Positions 26,912-36,431 of a stretch of 64,000 nt of DNA are shown here, in pieces (positions within the stretch are counted from its first letter, which is position 1; the number at the start of each line of letters is the position of its first letter). This stretch comes from Phyllobacterium sp. YR531 (GTDB taxonomy: Bacteria > Pseudomonadota > Alphaproteobacteria > Rhizobiales > Rhizobiaceae), in assembly GCF_000282595.1 (NCBI RefSeq), contig NZ_AKIZ01000022.1, positions 434,001 to 498,000 on the forward strand. The letters run 5' to 3'. The notes under the pieces are model-generated. The model was not told the origin of the DNA. It saw only the letters and a program-made list of their open reading frames with translations, and ran no database searches. The translations under genes were made by a program, and so were the position numbers.

Positions 26912-27424
26912 ATGGTCGTGGACGCAAAAGATTCATTGCTCGGCGCTCTTACGTCGCATTATGGCGAGCTCCTTCGACACTTGACGAGAAAACTCGGCAA
27001 TGCGGCATCCGCCAAGGATGCGGTGCAAGACACCTATCTGCGCCTGCAACATGTACCCTCTGACACACAGGTTCACAGCGCACGCGCTTATGTTTTTCGC
27101 GTCGCCAACAATGTCGCGATAGATCATCTGCGAAGTGAAACATCTCGTGCACGCTATTTCAGTTCAGCCGAACCTGCAGATCAGGTGCTGGATGCGCCCC
27201 TGCCGGACAAGATAATCGACTATCGGCAGCGCTTGACCATTCTTGAGCAGACGATTGCCGAGCTTCCCGAAAAATGCCGCGAAGTTTTCCTCATGCACAA
27301 ATTCGATGGTCGCGGGCACGCTGATATTGCCCGTGAGTTAAATATTTCCCGAAGTATGGTGGAGAAGCATGTCATGAAGGCGCTCGCCCATTGTCGGGAC
27401 CGCATGAGTGATCTTCTGGATTAA
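26912..27424 (+). CDS. fecI: ECF sigma factor, FecI-type
   Basis: The protein (about 170 residues) has a sigma70 region 2 (LTSHYGELLRHLTRKLGNAASAKDAVQDTYLRL, RAYVFRVANNVAIDHLR) and region 4 (IAELPEKCREVFLMHKFDGRGHADIARELNISRSMVEKHVMKALAHCRD). This is the FecI pattern: iron-responsive ECF factors controlled by FecR and a TonB receptor, both encoded next. The start is uncertain; ATG 26912 is chosen over an in-frame TTG at 26876. It probably directs transcription of the receptor and transport genes at 28.6-33.9 kb. Confidence 0.88.
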   Translation: MVVDAKDSLLGALTSHYGELLRHLTRKLGNAASAKDAVQDTYLRLQHVPSDTQVHSARAYVFRVANNVAIDHLRSETSRARYFSSAEPADQVLDAPLPDKIIDYRQRLTILEQTIAELPEKCREVFLMHKFDGRGHADIARELNISRSMVEKHVMKALAHCRDRMSDLLD

Positions 27425-27519
27425 TATTCGATGGTAGTGAGGATAGTACGCTCGCCATCCGTCTTACAGTTCAGGAGTGGCCGCAAGGTGCGCTGCATTC
27501 CATTTTAAATCGGTAGTAA

Positions 27520-28476
27520 ATGACTCAAAGCAGCAACTCAACAATCAGGCAGATCGCTCGCGATACGGCACTGGCATGGTTCGTCAGGATGAACTCCGGC
27601 GATGCCACGGCTGATGATCAGCAAGAACTTGCGGCATGGCTTGCCGCTGATCCGCTGCACGGGGCAGAGTATAAAATACTGGCTGACGTGTGGGCGGATG
27701 CCGACAGAATTCGCGACCCACGACTTGTACAAGCTATTCAGTACGCGCCGAGGGGCTTTGTGAATCGTAGGCTGTTCTTAGGCGGCGCAACTCTGGGAAT
27801 TGCAGGCGGTATCATTGCCTGGAATGGTCTTCCGGATATTCTTGCAAGCGACCACTACACGGGCATATCCGAAGTGAAAATGATAACGCTGGCTGATGGT
27901 AGCGTGGTCAATCTGGATGCGGACAGCGCTCTGTCCGTCGATTACAGCTCATCGTTGCGTTGGGTCACTTTACAGCGTGGCCGCGCCTTTTTCACGGTTG
28001 CCAAGGATTCACAGCGCCCGTTTACAGTCGATGCCGGTGAAGGCAGCACAACTGCATTGGGTACGCAGTTCGTCGTGCATTTGACGGATGAGTATGTCAC
28101 CATTGCCGTGCAGGAAAGTGCAGTATCCGTTGTCCCTGAGAGGGGAGCTGCGCATACCCGTATCGAGGCAGGAGAGAGTGTCTCCTACCGGGAGGGGCGT
28201 TTAAGCGATATCCAAACAGAGACACTTGCTGCAGAAACAGGCTGGCTCTGGGGCAAATTGATTTTTGAAGATCAGCCTTTGCGCCGTGTCATCGCAGACG
28301 TGAATCGTTATCGCAGCGGCACAATCCGCATCACGGACAGGAGTTTGCTGGATTTGCGGGTTAGCGGCATTTTCGACATCCGCAATCCCGATGGCGTTCT
28401 GAATGCAATCACTGAAACACTGCCTGTGCGAACCATTAGATTGACTCGTTATCTGATACTGCTGCGCCCCGCCTGA
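27520..28476 (+). CDS. fecR: FecR-type anti-sigma factor / transmembrane signal carrier
   Basis: The 318-residue protein has a cytoplasmic DUF4880-like N-terminus (ALAWFVRMNSGDATADDQQELAAWLAADPLHGAEY), one membrane helix (about 90-108) and a periplasmic FecR domain (TLADGSVVNLDADSALSVDY, LQRGRAFFTVAKDSQRPFTVDAG, TALGTQFVV, WLWGKLIFEDQPLRRVIADVNRY). It would hold the FecI-type sigma factor until the receptor signals. Its closing secretin/TonB-like part (LLDLRVSGIFDIRNPDGVLNAI) contacts the receptor plug extension in related systems. The gene follows fecI by 95 bases. Confidence 0.9.
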   Translation: MTQSSNSTIRQIARDTALAWFVRMNSGDATADDQQELAAWLAADPLHGAEYKILADVWADADRIRDPRLVQAIQYAPRGFVNRRLFLGGATLGIAGGIIAWNGLPDILASDHYTGISEVKMITLADGSVVNLDADSALSVDYSSSLRWVTLQRGRAFFTVAKDSQRPFTVDAGEGSTTALGTQFVVHLTDEYVTIAVQESAVSVVPERGAAHTRIEAGESVSYREGRLSDIQTETLAAETGWLWGKLIFEDQPLRRVIADVNRYRSGTIRITDRSLLDLRVSGIFDIRNPDGVLNAITETLPVRTIRLTRYLILLRPA

Positions 28477-28598
28477 TTGCTAGTTCTGATATTATGATAT
28501 TTTTTTTCATGTTTAGGTGAGGTGCTCCTCATCGAGACTCGTCATGCCATTAACAGGCGTTTTGCGCCATTGATCTTTTTCATTTCCGCGAGGTTGGC

Positions 28599-31055
28599 AT
28601 GCTGAGGTTTGGGGTACGTGCATCAGGAGCATTCGGGCCTATATTGTATAGATTGTGTTCCGTACTTCTTGTCTCGCCCATCGCATTGTCGGCCGGTTCA
28701 CCTGCACTTGCTCAGCAGCAATCCGCGGGCCAAATAAGCTACTCAATTCCTGCCACATCTCTCGGTAGAGCACTGACGCTTTTCGGTGACCGCAGCAACA
28801 TTCAGGTTTTATACGCGGCGGATCTGACTCGGGGGCGCAACTCACCCGGCTTGTCTGGCAGCTTTGCGAAAGAAACCGCACTATCCAAGCTGCTGGCTGG
28901 AACAGGCCTGAGCTATCGCTTCACCAATGCCAACACGGTGACACTCGTCGAAACAACAGCGTCTACTGCCGCTGCTCCTTCGTCAGAGGGCTCCATTCTT
29001 CTCGACCCGATTACCATCAAATCGCGCATTGAAAGTGCGTGGGGGCCTGTAGACGGTTACGTTGCCAGCCGAAGCGCTGCTGGCACGAAAACCGATACTC
29101 CCATCATCGAAACGCCCCAGTCCATTTCCGTTATAGCTCGGGACCAAATGGATAAGCAGAATGTTGAAAGTCTCAACGGCGTTCTGCGTTACACGCCGGG
29201 AGCCAGCGGCGATCTTTATGGCACTGACAATCGTGGGCTGGGTGTGCAATTACGGGGCATATCGAACGCAAATGGCGTGTTTTATCGTGATGGTTTGCAG
29301 CTAAAAGAAAGTAACTACGCGCTGTTTACCGGCCTTGATCCCTATGGTGCTGAACGCTACGAAATCCTGCGTGGACCAGCATCAGTTCTTTATGGGCAAA
29401 ACAGCCCGGGCGGCCTCATTAATTATGTCAGTAAAAGGCCCACTGATGAACGTATCAGTGAAGTCTCGTTCGGCGTTGGAAACTTCAATCGTTACGAGGG
29501 AAAATTCGATTTTGGCGGCAAGATTGCGCCAGACAGCGACCTGTCATATCGGCTGGTTGGTCTGGTTCGCCAAGGCGACACCCAAATTGATTTCGTAGAT
29601 GATGATCGCATTTTCATTGCACCATCCATCAGCTGGAAGCCTGATGAGGATACCAGTCTGACGGTTCTTGCCAATTATCAGCGTGATCGCTCCGGTTGGG
29701 CTATGCAATATCTGCCAGCCAAAGGCACAGTCTTTCCGGGGCCAGGTGGCAAGAAGCTACCCTCCAGCATGTTCGTCGGTGAGCCAGATTTTGATACCTA
29801 CAACAATACGCAGGCGTCGATCGGTTATGAATTTGAACATCGCTTTAATGAGACTTGGAAGATCAAGCAGAATGCACGCTACGTATGGCTGAAACACTAC
29901 GAAGAGGGTGTTTTTGGCGGTGGACTGCGGGAAGACGGACACACCTATGATCGCTATGCGGACGCCGGTGGATCAAAGAACCAGGGCGTGACTATCGACA
30001 CGCAAGCGCAGGCGAATTTCGATACAGGCAAACTCGACCATACATTGCTCATTGGCGTGGATTTCACGCGCTACAGCTATAATGATTATGGAGCGGAGGG
30101 TTCTGTTGATCCGATAGATGATATTTTTAATCCCAAATATGGCAAGACCATCGGTGAACTGGTTCCTTATCAGGATACCGACACCTTGCAGCGGCAGGTC
30201 GGCATATATGTTCAGGACCAAATCGCTTTCGATAAATGGCGTCTGACCTTGGGTGGTCGGCACGACTGGTCAAACAACACTGTCGAAGATCCGTTTGAAG
30301 GTAATTACAAACAAAAGGAGACGGCTTTTACCGGTCGCGCAGGATTGGTCTATCTGGCGGATAACGGGCTGGCACCTTACGCCGCCTATTCGGAATCGTT
30401 TCAGCCGATCCCCGGAATCGACAGTAACGGCAATGTCTTTGTACCCGAAACCGGCAAGCAATACGAAATAGGCATAAAATATCAGCCTGATGGCTGGAAC
30501 TCGTTCATTACCTTGTCTGCATTCGACCTCACCCGAGGAAATGTTCCACGTTATGGCGGAGTAGGTCGCCCCGACGATGTAACGCAAACAGGCGAAATCC
30601 GGTCCCGCGGTATTGAGCTGGAGGGTGTTGCCAGCCTTGATTCCGGTATCGATCTGCGCCTTGCATATACCTATCTCGACACTGAGATATCAAAAGCCAC
30701 CAGCATTGATGATGCAGCGAATAATGAAGGTAACACACCTTTTGGTGTGCCGACGCATAGCGCGTCGCTTTGGGCGAATTATAAGGTTCAAAGCGGTGTT
30801 CTCGAAGGGCTCGGCTTGGGCGCCGGCGTCCGTTACGTAGGGTCGACATATGGAGACGACGCCAACAGTTTCAAAGTGCCAGCCGTTACGCTGGTTGACG
30901 CGGCTGTCAGCTACAATTGGAAAAATGTCGAGCTGCAAATCAACGCCAGCAATTTGTTCGATAAAACCTATGTAGCTTCCTGCTTTGCCGAAAGCTTCGG
31001 CTGCTTTTACGGTGAGGGGCGGCGGGTAACAGGTAGCGTGAAATACAGCTGGTAG
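28599..31055 (+). CDS. TonB-dependent siderophore receptor with signalling (STN) domain
   Basis: The 818-residue outer-membrane protein starts with a signal peptide (about 1-39), followed by a secretin/TonB N-terminal (STN) signalling domain (SYSIPATSLGRALTLFGDRSNIQVLYAADL), a TonB-box region and plug (ETPQSISVIARDQMDKQNVESLNGVLRYTPG, ERYEILRGPASVLYGQNSPGGLINYVSKRP) and a 22-strand barrel ending in tryptophan (KYSW). The FhuA/FpvA-like plug and the FhuD-FhuB partners point to a hydroxamate-type ferric siderophore. The STN domain fits signal transfer to the adjacent FecR/FecI pair. GAGG lies six bases before the ATG. Confidence 0.92.
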   Translation: MLRFGVRASGAFGPILYRLCSVLLVSPIALSAGSPALAQQQSAGQISYSIPATSLGRALTLFGDRSNIQVLYAADLTRGRNSPGLSGSFAKETALSKLLAGTGLSYRFTNANTVTLVETTASTAAAPSSEGSILLDPITIKSRIESAWGPVDGYVASRSAAGTKTDTPIIETPQSISVIARDQMDKQNVESLNGVLRYTPGASGDLYGTDNRGLGVQLRGISNANGVFYRDGLQLKESNYALFTGLDPYGAERYEILRGPASVLYGQNSPGGLINYVSKRPTDERISEVSFGVGNFNRYEGKFDFGGKIAPDSDLSYRLVGLVRQGDTQIDFVDDDRIFIAPSISWKPDEDTSLTVLANYQRDRSGWAMQYLPAKGTVFPGPGGKKLPSSMFVGEPDFDTYNNTQASIGYEFEHRFNETWKIKQNARYVWLKHYEEGVFGGGLREDGHTYDRYADAGGSKNQGVTIDTQAQANFDTGKLDHTLLIGVDFTRYSYNDYGAEGSVDPIDDIFNPKYGKTIGELVPYQDTDTLQRQVGIYVQDQIAFDKWRLTLGGRHDWSNNTVEDPFEGNYKQKETAFTGRAGLVYLADNGLAPYAAYSESFQPIPGIDSNGNVFVPETGKQYEIGIKYQPDGWNSFITLSAFDLTRGNVPRYGGVGRPDDVTQTGEIRSRGIELEGVASLDSGIDLRLAYTYLDTEISKATSIDDAANNEGNTPFGVPTHSASLWANYKVQSGVLEGLGLGAGVRYVGSTYGDDANSFKVPAVTLVDAAVSYNWKNVELQINASNLFDKTYVASCFAESFGCFYGEGRRVTGSVKYSW

Positions 31056-31063
31056 ATCGAGCT

Positions 31064-31942
31064 GTGATACCAGTGCTGTCACTGCCGATTACAAGGCGAG
31101 CCTGTCTGGCGGGATTGGCATTGTCGTGGATGAGAGGAACTTCTTCTGCTTCCTCTCCCGCAAGGCCAAAACGCGTCGTATGTTTAGAGTGGACATCTGC
31201 GGAAATGTTTTTGTCGCTGGGGATTCTACCAGTTGCTGTGGGTGATATAGCAGGCTATCGCGACTGGGTTGTCAGCCCTGCACTCCCTGTTACAACACTT
31301 GATCTGGGATCACGCAGTGAGCCCAATCTGGAACTGCTCGCAGAGTTAAAACCCGATCTCATCGCTGGTGCTTACGGTTATGGACTGGATCAGGCTGATT
31401 TCACAAGATTTGCCCCGACCTTCAATGTGCCCTTTTACGACGGAACCTCAACGCCATTTAAACAGGCTGTAGACGAAACCTTGCAGCTTGGAAATTTGTT
31501 GAGCCGGCGAAACGAGGCAGAACAGCTCATTGCAACTGTTAAGGCATCAATCTCGATGGCACGCACTAAACTTCAACCGAAGGCCGACCGGCCAATATGC
31601 GTCGTCAGCATGTTCGATGACCGGCATGTGCGGATTTATGGCGGGGGCGGGCTGTTTCAAGATGTCATGAACCAGCTCGGCCTGATCAATGCGTGGGAAG
31701 GTGCAACCAATTCCTGGGGATTTGCACAGGTTGGAATCGAGCAGCTTGTGTCAGTTGGAGATGCCACCATCATCTCGCTCGATCCAATACCCGCCCACGT
31801 ACAAATCCGGATCAATCAAAGCTCTTTGTGGAATAATCTCCCTTGCGTCCGAAATGGCAAGGTCATCCGGATAGCGCCAATCTGGCCATTTGGCGGGCTG
31901 CGTGCAGCCGAACGATTTGCCACGCTGGTGGCCGCAACATGA
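31064..31942 (+). CDS. fhuD: FhuD-like iron-siderophore periplasmic binding protein
   Basis: The 292-residue class III binding protein has an N-terminal twin-arginine-type signal (ITRRACLAGLALSW), then RVVCLEWTSAEMFLSLGILPVAVGD, LKPDLIAGAYG, a helix-rich linker and TIISLDPIPAHV. It would carry ferric hydroxamates in the periplasm to the FhuB permease. The start is GTG 31064, eight bases after the receptor stop. Its stop overlaps the permease start by four bases. Confidence 0.88.
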   Translation: MIPVLSLPITRRACLAGLALSWMRGTSSASSPARPKRVVCLEWTSAEMFLSLGILPVAVGDIAGYRDWVVSPALPVTTLDLGSRSEPNLELLAELKPDLIAGAYGYGLDQADFTRFAPTFNVPFYDGTSTPFKQAVDETLQLGNLLSRRNEAEQLIATVKASISMARTKLQPKADRPICVVSMFDDRHVRIYGGGGLFQDVMNQLGLINAWEGATNSWGFAQVGIEQLVSVGDATIISLDPIPAHVQIRINQSSLWNNLPCVRNGKVIRIAPIWPFGGLRAAERFATLVAAT

Positions 31943-33930
31943 AATTGCCCTTTGCGCTTATACAGCGCCGCCGACTATGCATCGTGGTATCAGTCCCGGC
32001 ACTTTTCGCAGCCATACTCAGCTTTCTTGCCTTGAATAAACAGTTGCCGTTGGACATGTGGTGGACGGCATTAAATGCAACTGATCTGGACGATTCTCGC
32101 CAGTTGCTGTTTCGTCACGCAATGGTTCCCCGTGTCCTCATCGCGCCGCTGATAGGTGCGGCGTTGGGCTTGACAGGCGCAATTCTCCAGCACGTTTTGC
32201 GAAATCCTTTGGCTGAGCCTACAACGATCGGGACCAATGCCGGTGCCAGTCTGGCATTGACCGTTGCAACGCTATACTCGCCGTGGCTTCTGGAATGGGG
32301 CAAGGTGTGGATTACCCTTGCGGGAGGCGTTACGACAACTGCCATTATATTTCTGCTTGTAGCCCGTCGCGGGTTTTCACCCACAGCGCTCATTATCGCC
32401 GGACTTATCATCAGCCTTACCTGCAGTTCTGCAAGCACATTACTCATGGCTATCAACCGTGAATATTCCGAGGAGCTTTTCATCTGGCAAAGCGGATCGC
32501 TGGTGCAAAATAGTGATACTGCGGTGATCGCTCTGGTCATTTGGCTTTGCGCAGGTGTGGGCTCCGCAGCTTTTCTTTTGCGACCGCTCATTCTTTTGGA
32601 GCTGAGCGATGGTTCAGCACAGAATCTGGGTGCAAAACCTTCGACAGTGCGCGCTGCTGCGCTGGGTCTTGCGGTGCTCATCAGCACGGCTGTCGTCGCT
32701 TATGCAGGCGTAATCAGTTTCATCGCTCTTGTCGCACCCGCTCTGATACGCTTGGCCGGCGCGCGAAGCCTGCGGCAACGCTTGACCTTTGCACCTTTGG
32801 CAGGAGCGTCACTCCTGTGGTTGACTGACTGTCTTGTGCAGATCGTGCCGTTCTCGTCAGAAATCCCGACAGGAACGGCGTCAGCAATTTTGGGTGCGCC
32901 GCTCCTTCTTGTGATGATCGCAAGTCTGCGTACGGTGCCAGAACAAGGGCAGGTTGGGCTGAAGCCCTCAAAGCGTCAAAGCCTCCGGCAACTTATTCCA
33001 GTCGGTGCAATTGTTTTTGCCGTTGCTATGGTCATTGCGTTCATGGTTGGTCGAAGCAGCGGTGGCACATGGAATTGGTCGCCGCCAACGGAAATGCAAA
33101 TGCTGCTGCCTTTACGCGGACCTCGCGTGCTGACTGCGCTGGGTTGTGGCGCCATGCTGGCCATGTCCGGAATGCTGATGCAGCGCATGACAACCAATGT
33201 CATGGCAGCGCCCGAGGTGATGGGAATCTCCGGCGGTGCCACTATCGGCGTACTCACAGTGATGTTCTTCACCATCGGCATAGACCGGCCCATGATGTTC
33301 GCAGCCGCACTCGCGGGCTCATTCACAGCCTTGCTTCTCATTTTGCTTACGTCGGGCCGGTTGCATTTTTCCGGCGACAGACTGCTGCTGGCTGGAGTAT
33401 CTCTTGCAACTATCGCCTCATCATTTGCAGCTTTGTTCATTGCTTCCGGCGATCAGCGTATCGAGTTTTTACTGGCGTGGATGTCCGGCTCGACCTACCG
33501 TTCGACATTGGCAGATGCTGTAATTTCATGCGCAACAGCGCTGGGCCTGCTTGCTGTTGTTCCATTGACCACGCGATGGCTCGACATTGTACCGCTGGGC
33601 AAAGCGAGCAGCAATGCGCTGGGTCTGCAGCCATGGCGTGTGAACCTGATCCTCATAGTTCTTGCAGCGATTCCGGCAGGGGTAGCGACATTGCTCATCG
33701 GCCCCCTGAGCTTCGTCGGCTTGATGGCTCCCCATCTCGCACGCGTGATGGGGTTTCACAGGGCATTGCCGCAGATTTATGTATCGGCCTTTTTGGGGGG
33801 AATTATACTCATCTGCGCGGACTGGCTCGGCCGGATGCTGCTGTTTCCTTGGCAAATACCAGCGGGCCTGCTTGCCGCCTTTATCGGAGGGCCATACTTT
33901 CTGATCTTGATGCTGAAGAAGCAAGCATAA
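31939..33930 (+). CDS. fhuB: FhuB-like fused iron-siderophore ABC permease
   Basis: This permease of about 663 residues consists of two FecCD-type halves in tandem (about 1-335 and 340-663), as in FhuB. Both halves carry the RVLIAPLIGAALGLTGAILQHVLRNPLAEP-type motif (second copy RVLTALGCGAMLAMSGMLMQRMTTNVMAAP) and the FIALVAPALIRLAGARSLRQR / FVGLMAPHLARVMGF ATPase-coupling loop. ATG 31939 overlaps fhuD (ATGA). The ATPase FhuC that this permease needs is absent; the next gene is on the other strand, so it must be supplied from elsewhere. Confidence 0.92.
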   Translation: MKLPFALIQRRRLCIVVSVPALFAAILSFLALNKQLPLDMWWTALNATDLDDSRQLLFRHAMVPRVLIAPLIGAALGLTGAILQHVLRNPLAEPTTIGTNAGASLALTVATLYSPWLLEWGKVWITLAGGVTTTAIIFLLVARRGFSPTALIIAGLIISLTCSSASTLLMAINREYSEELFIWQSGSLVQNSDTAVIALVIWLCAGVGSAAFLLRPLILLELSDGSAQNLGAKPSTVRAAALGLAVLISTAVVAYAGVISFIALVAPALIRLAGARSLRQRLTFAPLAGASLLWLTDCLVQIVPFSSEIPTGTASAILGAPLLLVMIASLRTVPEQGQVGLKPSKRQSLRQLIPVGAIVFAVAMVIAFMVGRSSGGTWNWSPPTEMQMLLPLRGPRVLTALGCGAMLAMSGMLMQRMTTNVMAAPEVMGISGGATIGVLTVMFFTIGIDRPMMFAAALAGSFTALLLILLTSGRLHFSGDRLLLAGVSLATIASSFAALFIASGDQRIEFLLAWMSGSTYRSTLADAVISCATALGLLAVVPLTTRWLDIVPLGKASSNALGLQPWRVNLILIVLAAIPAGVATLLIGPLSFVGLMAPHLARVMGFHRALPQIYVSAFLGGIILICADWLGRMLLFPWQIPAGLLAAFIGGPYFLILMLKKQA

Positions 33931-33953
33931 CTGCGTTCATCGAGCGCTAAAGC

Positions 33954-34838
33954 TCAACGTTTTATCATTCCTTTTCGCCGCTCCAGCTGGTGCTCTCTCC
34001 GTACGGTGAAAAGACCGGCACCGACCACTATTGTGGCTCCGATAGCCATGTTCCAGGTCACCACCTCACCGAAGAAGACTACAGCAACCCCGACGCTAAG
34101 AACGAGCTGTATATATGTCAAAGGCTGCACTTCGACAGCTTCGAGATAGCTGTATGCCTTGATGAGGAAATAGTGGCTTATTGCGCCGCACACGCAAAGA
34201 GCACCCATAGGAAGCCAATCGGATATTACTATCGGCTGCCAGTAAAACGGGCCGATTAGAGAGATGGCAATTGCGCCGGCAAGACCGGCATAGAAGACAC
34301 TCGTCACCGAGGAATCGTACCGGCTGACCGCGCGGGTCGCGACGCTGTAGATCGCGTAGATCAATGCCGCTGTGAGTGGGAGAAGCAACGATACGTCAAA
34401 ATGGACATTTACAGGGTTGAGGATCACCAGAACACCAAAGAGACCGACAGAGATGGCTATTCCGCGCCGCCATCCGACTTTTTCCCCCAGAAAGGGAACC
34501 GAGAGTATCGTGACCAGAAGAGGCGCTGCCTGAAGGATTGCCTGGCTCATCGCCAGACCAGCGGTCATATAAGCAAAGACCACCAGGACAATCTCACCAA
34601 CAAGAAGGAGCCCACGCGCGATCTGCAACAACGGTCGCTTTGTTATCATCGCCCCCCTCAGGCCAGCCGGAGATGCCGCCGCCAGTGCAATCACAAAAAA
34701 TGCAAAGGCCCAAAAGCGCACCATCGTGACCATCAATGGTGGATATCGGTCGCTAAGCAATTTGGTGAACCCATCCTGAGCAGCAAATATGGTGATGGCC
34801 AGCAAGACAAAAACATATCCCAAGGTCTTGCTTTTCAT
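33954..34838 (-). CDS. DMT-superfamily (EamA) transporter
   Basis: The 294-residue membrane protein has ten hydrophobic segments forming two EamA repeats. Landmarks are AAQDGFTKLLSDRYPPLMVTMVRFWAFAF, TAGLAMSQAILQAAPLLVTILSVPFLGEKVGWRR and, in the second half, SYLEAVEVQPLTYIQLVLSVGVAVVFFGEVVTW. It is probably a metabolite or amino acid exporter. The gene is convergent with fhuB, 23 bases apart. No operon partner is seen. Confidence 0.88.
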   Translation of the reverse strand: MKSKTLGYVFVLLAITIFAAQDGFTKLLSDRYPPLMVTMVRFWAFAFFVIALAAASPAGLRGAMITKRPLLQIARGLLLVGEIVLVVFAYMTAGLAMSQAILQAAPLLVTILSVPFLGEKVGWRRGIAISVGLFGVLVILNPVNVHFDVSLLLPLTAALIYAIYSVATRAVSRYDSSVTSVFYAGLAGAIAISLIGPFYWQPIVISDWLPMGALCVCGAISHYFLIKAYSYLEAVEVQPLTYIQLVLSVGVAVVFFGEVVTWNMAIGATIVVGAGLFTVRREHQLERRKGMIKR

Positions 34839-35182
34839 GATGGTGCACGCTGTATGAGGAAGTCCGGATACCCCGCCGTTTGGGTCTCAGATGGAAGTCT
34901 CACCGACCGCCACTCGATGGGGTTATCTCACTCTTACAGGTCAAGTGGCTATTTATCTACGGATAACGTTGTAATAACCAGCAAACCAGTCGTTAAATTT
35001 GGGAATGCTCACAGATTGAGCGCGGCACATCGGCGTTCGTCTCAACTGCAAATCCTTATAATAATCTTACATCCGGCAGAATTTATCCCATCGAAAAAAT
35101 ACGCCGCCGCATTTTACCATGACGCCAGTGGAAGCTTTGACGACGTAAAGGTGTTGTCGATGGAATCCGATAGGAGTGGGCA
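34839..35182. other. Gap of about 340 bases without recognised gene
   Basis: No convincing gene is seen on either strand. The stretch should contain the DMT gene promoter and, further on, a promoter for the two tiny membrane-protein frames that follow. Confidence 0.35.
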
Positions 35183-35347
35183 GTGCTTCAGCGTTGTAAA
35201 ATTGCTGGTAAAGAATCTGTATCTGTGCGGGTTAGGCGCTTCCGCACTTCTGCGCATGCAGGCTCGGCAGACACTCTGCGCATTTGGGCAGTGATAATGG
35301 TTTTCGTAACTTTCATTCTGGCAGCAAGCTGGCAGGTCACCAATTGA
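35183..35347 (+). CDS. Possible 54-residue tail-anchored membrane protein
   Basis: A GTG at 35183 stands six bases after a perfect AGGAG. The frame runs to TGA at 35347 and encodes a basic, Arg/Ser-rich N-terminal half (VRVRRFRTSAHAG) and a single C-terminal membrane helix (LRIWAVIMVFVTFILAASW). It is followed after 19 bases by a second tiny membrane-protein frame. I recognise no family. The ribosome-binding site, topology and pairing make it worth listing. Confidence 0.4.
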   Translation: MLQRCKIAGKESVSVRVRRFRTSAHAGSADTLRIWAVIMVFVTFILAASWQVTN

Positions 35348-35366
35348 CGGCAAGAGGTGGTTTCAG

Positions 35367-35549
35367 ATGCTCGACCTGACATATTTCATAGCTGTGATAG
35401 TTGTCATATTGCTTGTGCTGCAGTCTGAGCCGAAACAGCATTTCAGACCTGTTGGAAAGCACCAAAATTCTCATCACCCAAGCTTCACTGTTGTCATTTT
35501 CACTCTTACACTGGCTTGTCTGCTGGTCGCGCTCTCCTTGAGCATATAG
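35367..35549 (+). CDS. Possible 60-residue two-helix membrane protein
   Basis: An ATG at 35367 with AGAGGTGG upstream begins a 60-residue frame with two hydrophobic helices (LTYFIAVIVVILLVLQ and FTVVIFTLTLACLLVALSL) joined by a basic, His-rich loop. It lies 19 bases after the preceding tiny frame, which suggests one transcript. No family is recognised. Confidence 0.45.
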   Translation: MLDLTYFIAVIVVILLVLQSEPKQHFRPVGKHQNSHHPSFTVVIFTLTLACLLVALSLSI

Positions 35550-35605
35550 TTCGCCGGTGGGTAAAACGGTATTGTGTGATCTATTAAACCTGCTGGAGTC
35601 AGATT

Positions 35606-36406
35606 GTGCGTATCATGTGCCTGAACGGCTGGGGCGGAGCGCTTCATGAAGGTTTGCTTGATTATATTCGCCGGTCGGCTCCTGACGTTCTCTGCCTTCA
35701 GGAAGTGGTGCATACACCGGCGGCAACCGAAGACTGGTTGGAATACCGGGATGGTGAGCGTCCACTTCCCCAGCGTGCCAATCTTTTCCTCGAAGTGTCA
35801 CAAGCTCTGCCGCACCACGTGGCCGCCTTCTGCCCGGCAGCACAAGGTGCTTTGTGGGATGGCAATAAGGCAATCCCATCGCAATGGGGGCTGGCGACTT
35901 TTGTGCGATCGGATTTTCCAATTATCGCGCAGACGCAAGCTTTTGTGCACAAAAGCTTCTCGGCTGATGGTTATGGAGAGCACCCACGGTCGCGCAATGC
36001 ACATGCTGTCCGGCTCTACGATTCTGAAAGGCGCTGGCCGATCACAATCGCACATATGCACGGGCTGCGAGACCCTCGCGGTAAAATGGATACGCCTGAA
36101 CGTCTCAGTCAGGCAAGCCGCCTGACCGAGATGGTTCTTCGCACTGCAGAAGAAGGAGATCGGCTTGTCATCTGTGGCGATTTCAATATCGAACCGGGCA
36201 GCCAGACGTTTGATGTACTTGCCGCAATAGGGTTGAGGGACCTTGTAACCGGGAACAATTTTCCTGGCACCCGCACTTCCCATTATGGAAAAGATGGACG
36301 ATTTGCCGACTACATGTTTGTCAACGAAGCGGTTGAAATCGTCTCCTTTCAGGTTGTCGATCATCCTGAGATCTCAGATCATAAGCCACTCATACTGCAA
36401 ATTTAA
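35606..36406 (+). CDS. Endonuclease/exonuclease/phosphatase family hydrolase (cytosolic)
   Basis: The 266-residue protein is a compact EEP domain with RIMCLNGWGG at the start, the catalytic Glu in PDVLCLQEV, a His in ITIAHMHGLRD, LVICGDFNIEPGSQTFDVL and the closing SDHKPLIL. There is no signal peptide, so it should act in the cytosol on a phosphodiester substrate; DNA and phospholipid headgroups are both known in the superfamily. The start is GTG 35606 after a weak ribosome-binding site. It is distinct from, and much shorter than, the EEP autotransporter at 23 kb. Confidence 0.85.
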   Translation: MRIMCLNGWGGALHEGLLDYIRRSAPDVLCLQEVVHTPAATEDWLEYRDGERPLPQRANLFLEVSQALPHHVAAFCPAAQGALWDGNKAIPSQWGLATFVRSDFPIIAQTQAFVHKSFSADGYGEHPRSRNAHAVRLYDSERRWPITIAHMHGLRDPRGKMDTPERLSQASRLTEMVLRTAEEGDRLVICGDFNIEPGSQTFDVLAAIGLRDLVTGNNFPGTRTSHYGKDGRFADYMFVNEAVEIVSFQVVDHPEISDHKPLILQI

Positions 36407-36431
36407 GGTTGGATAGCGGCTCCGGTCATGA

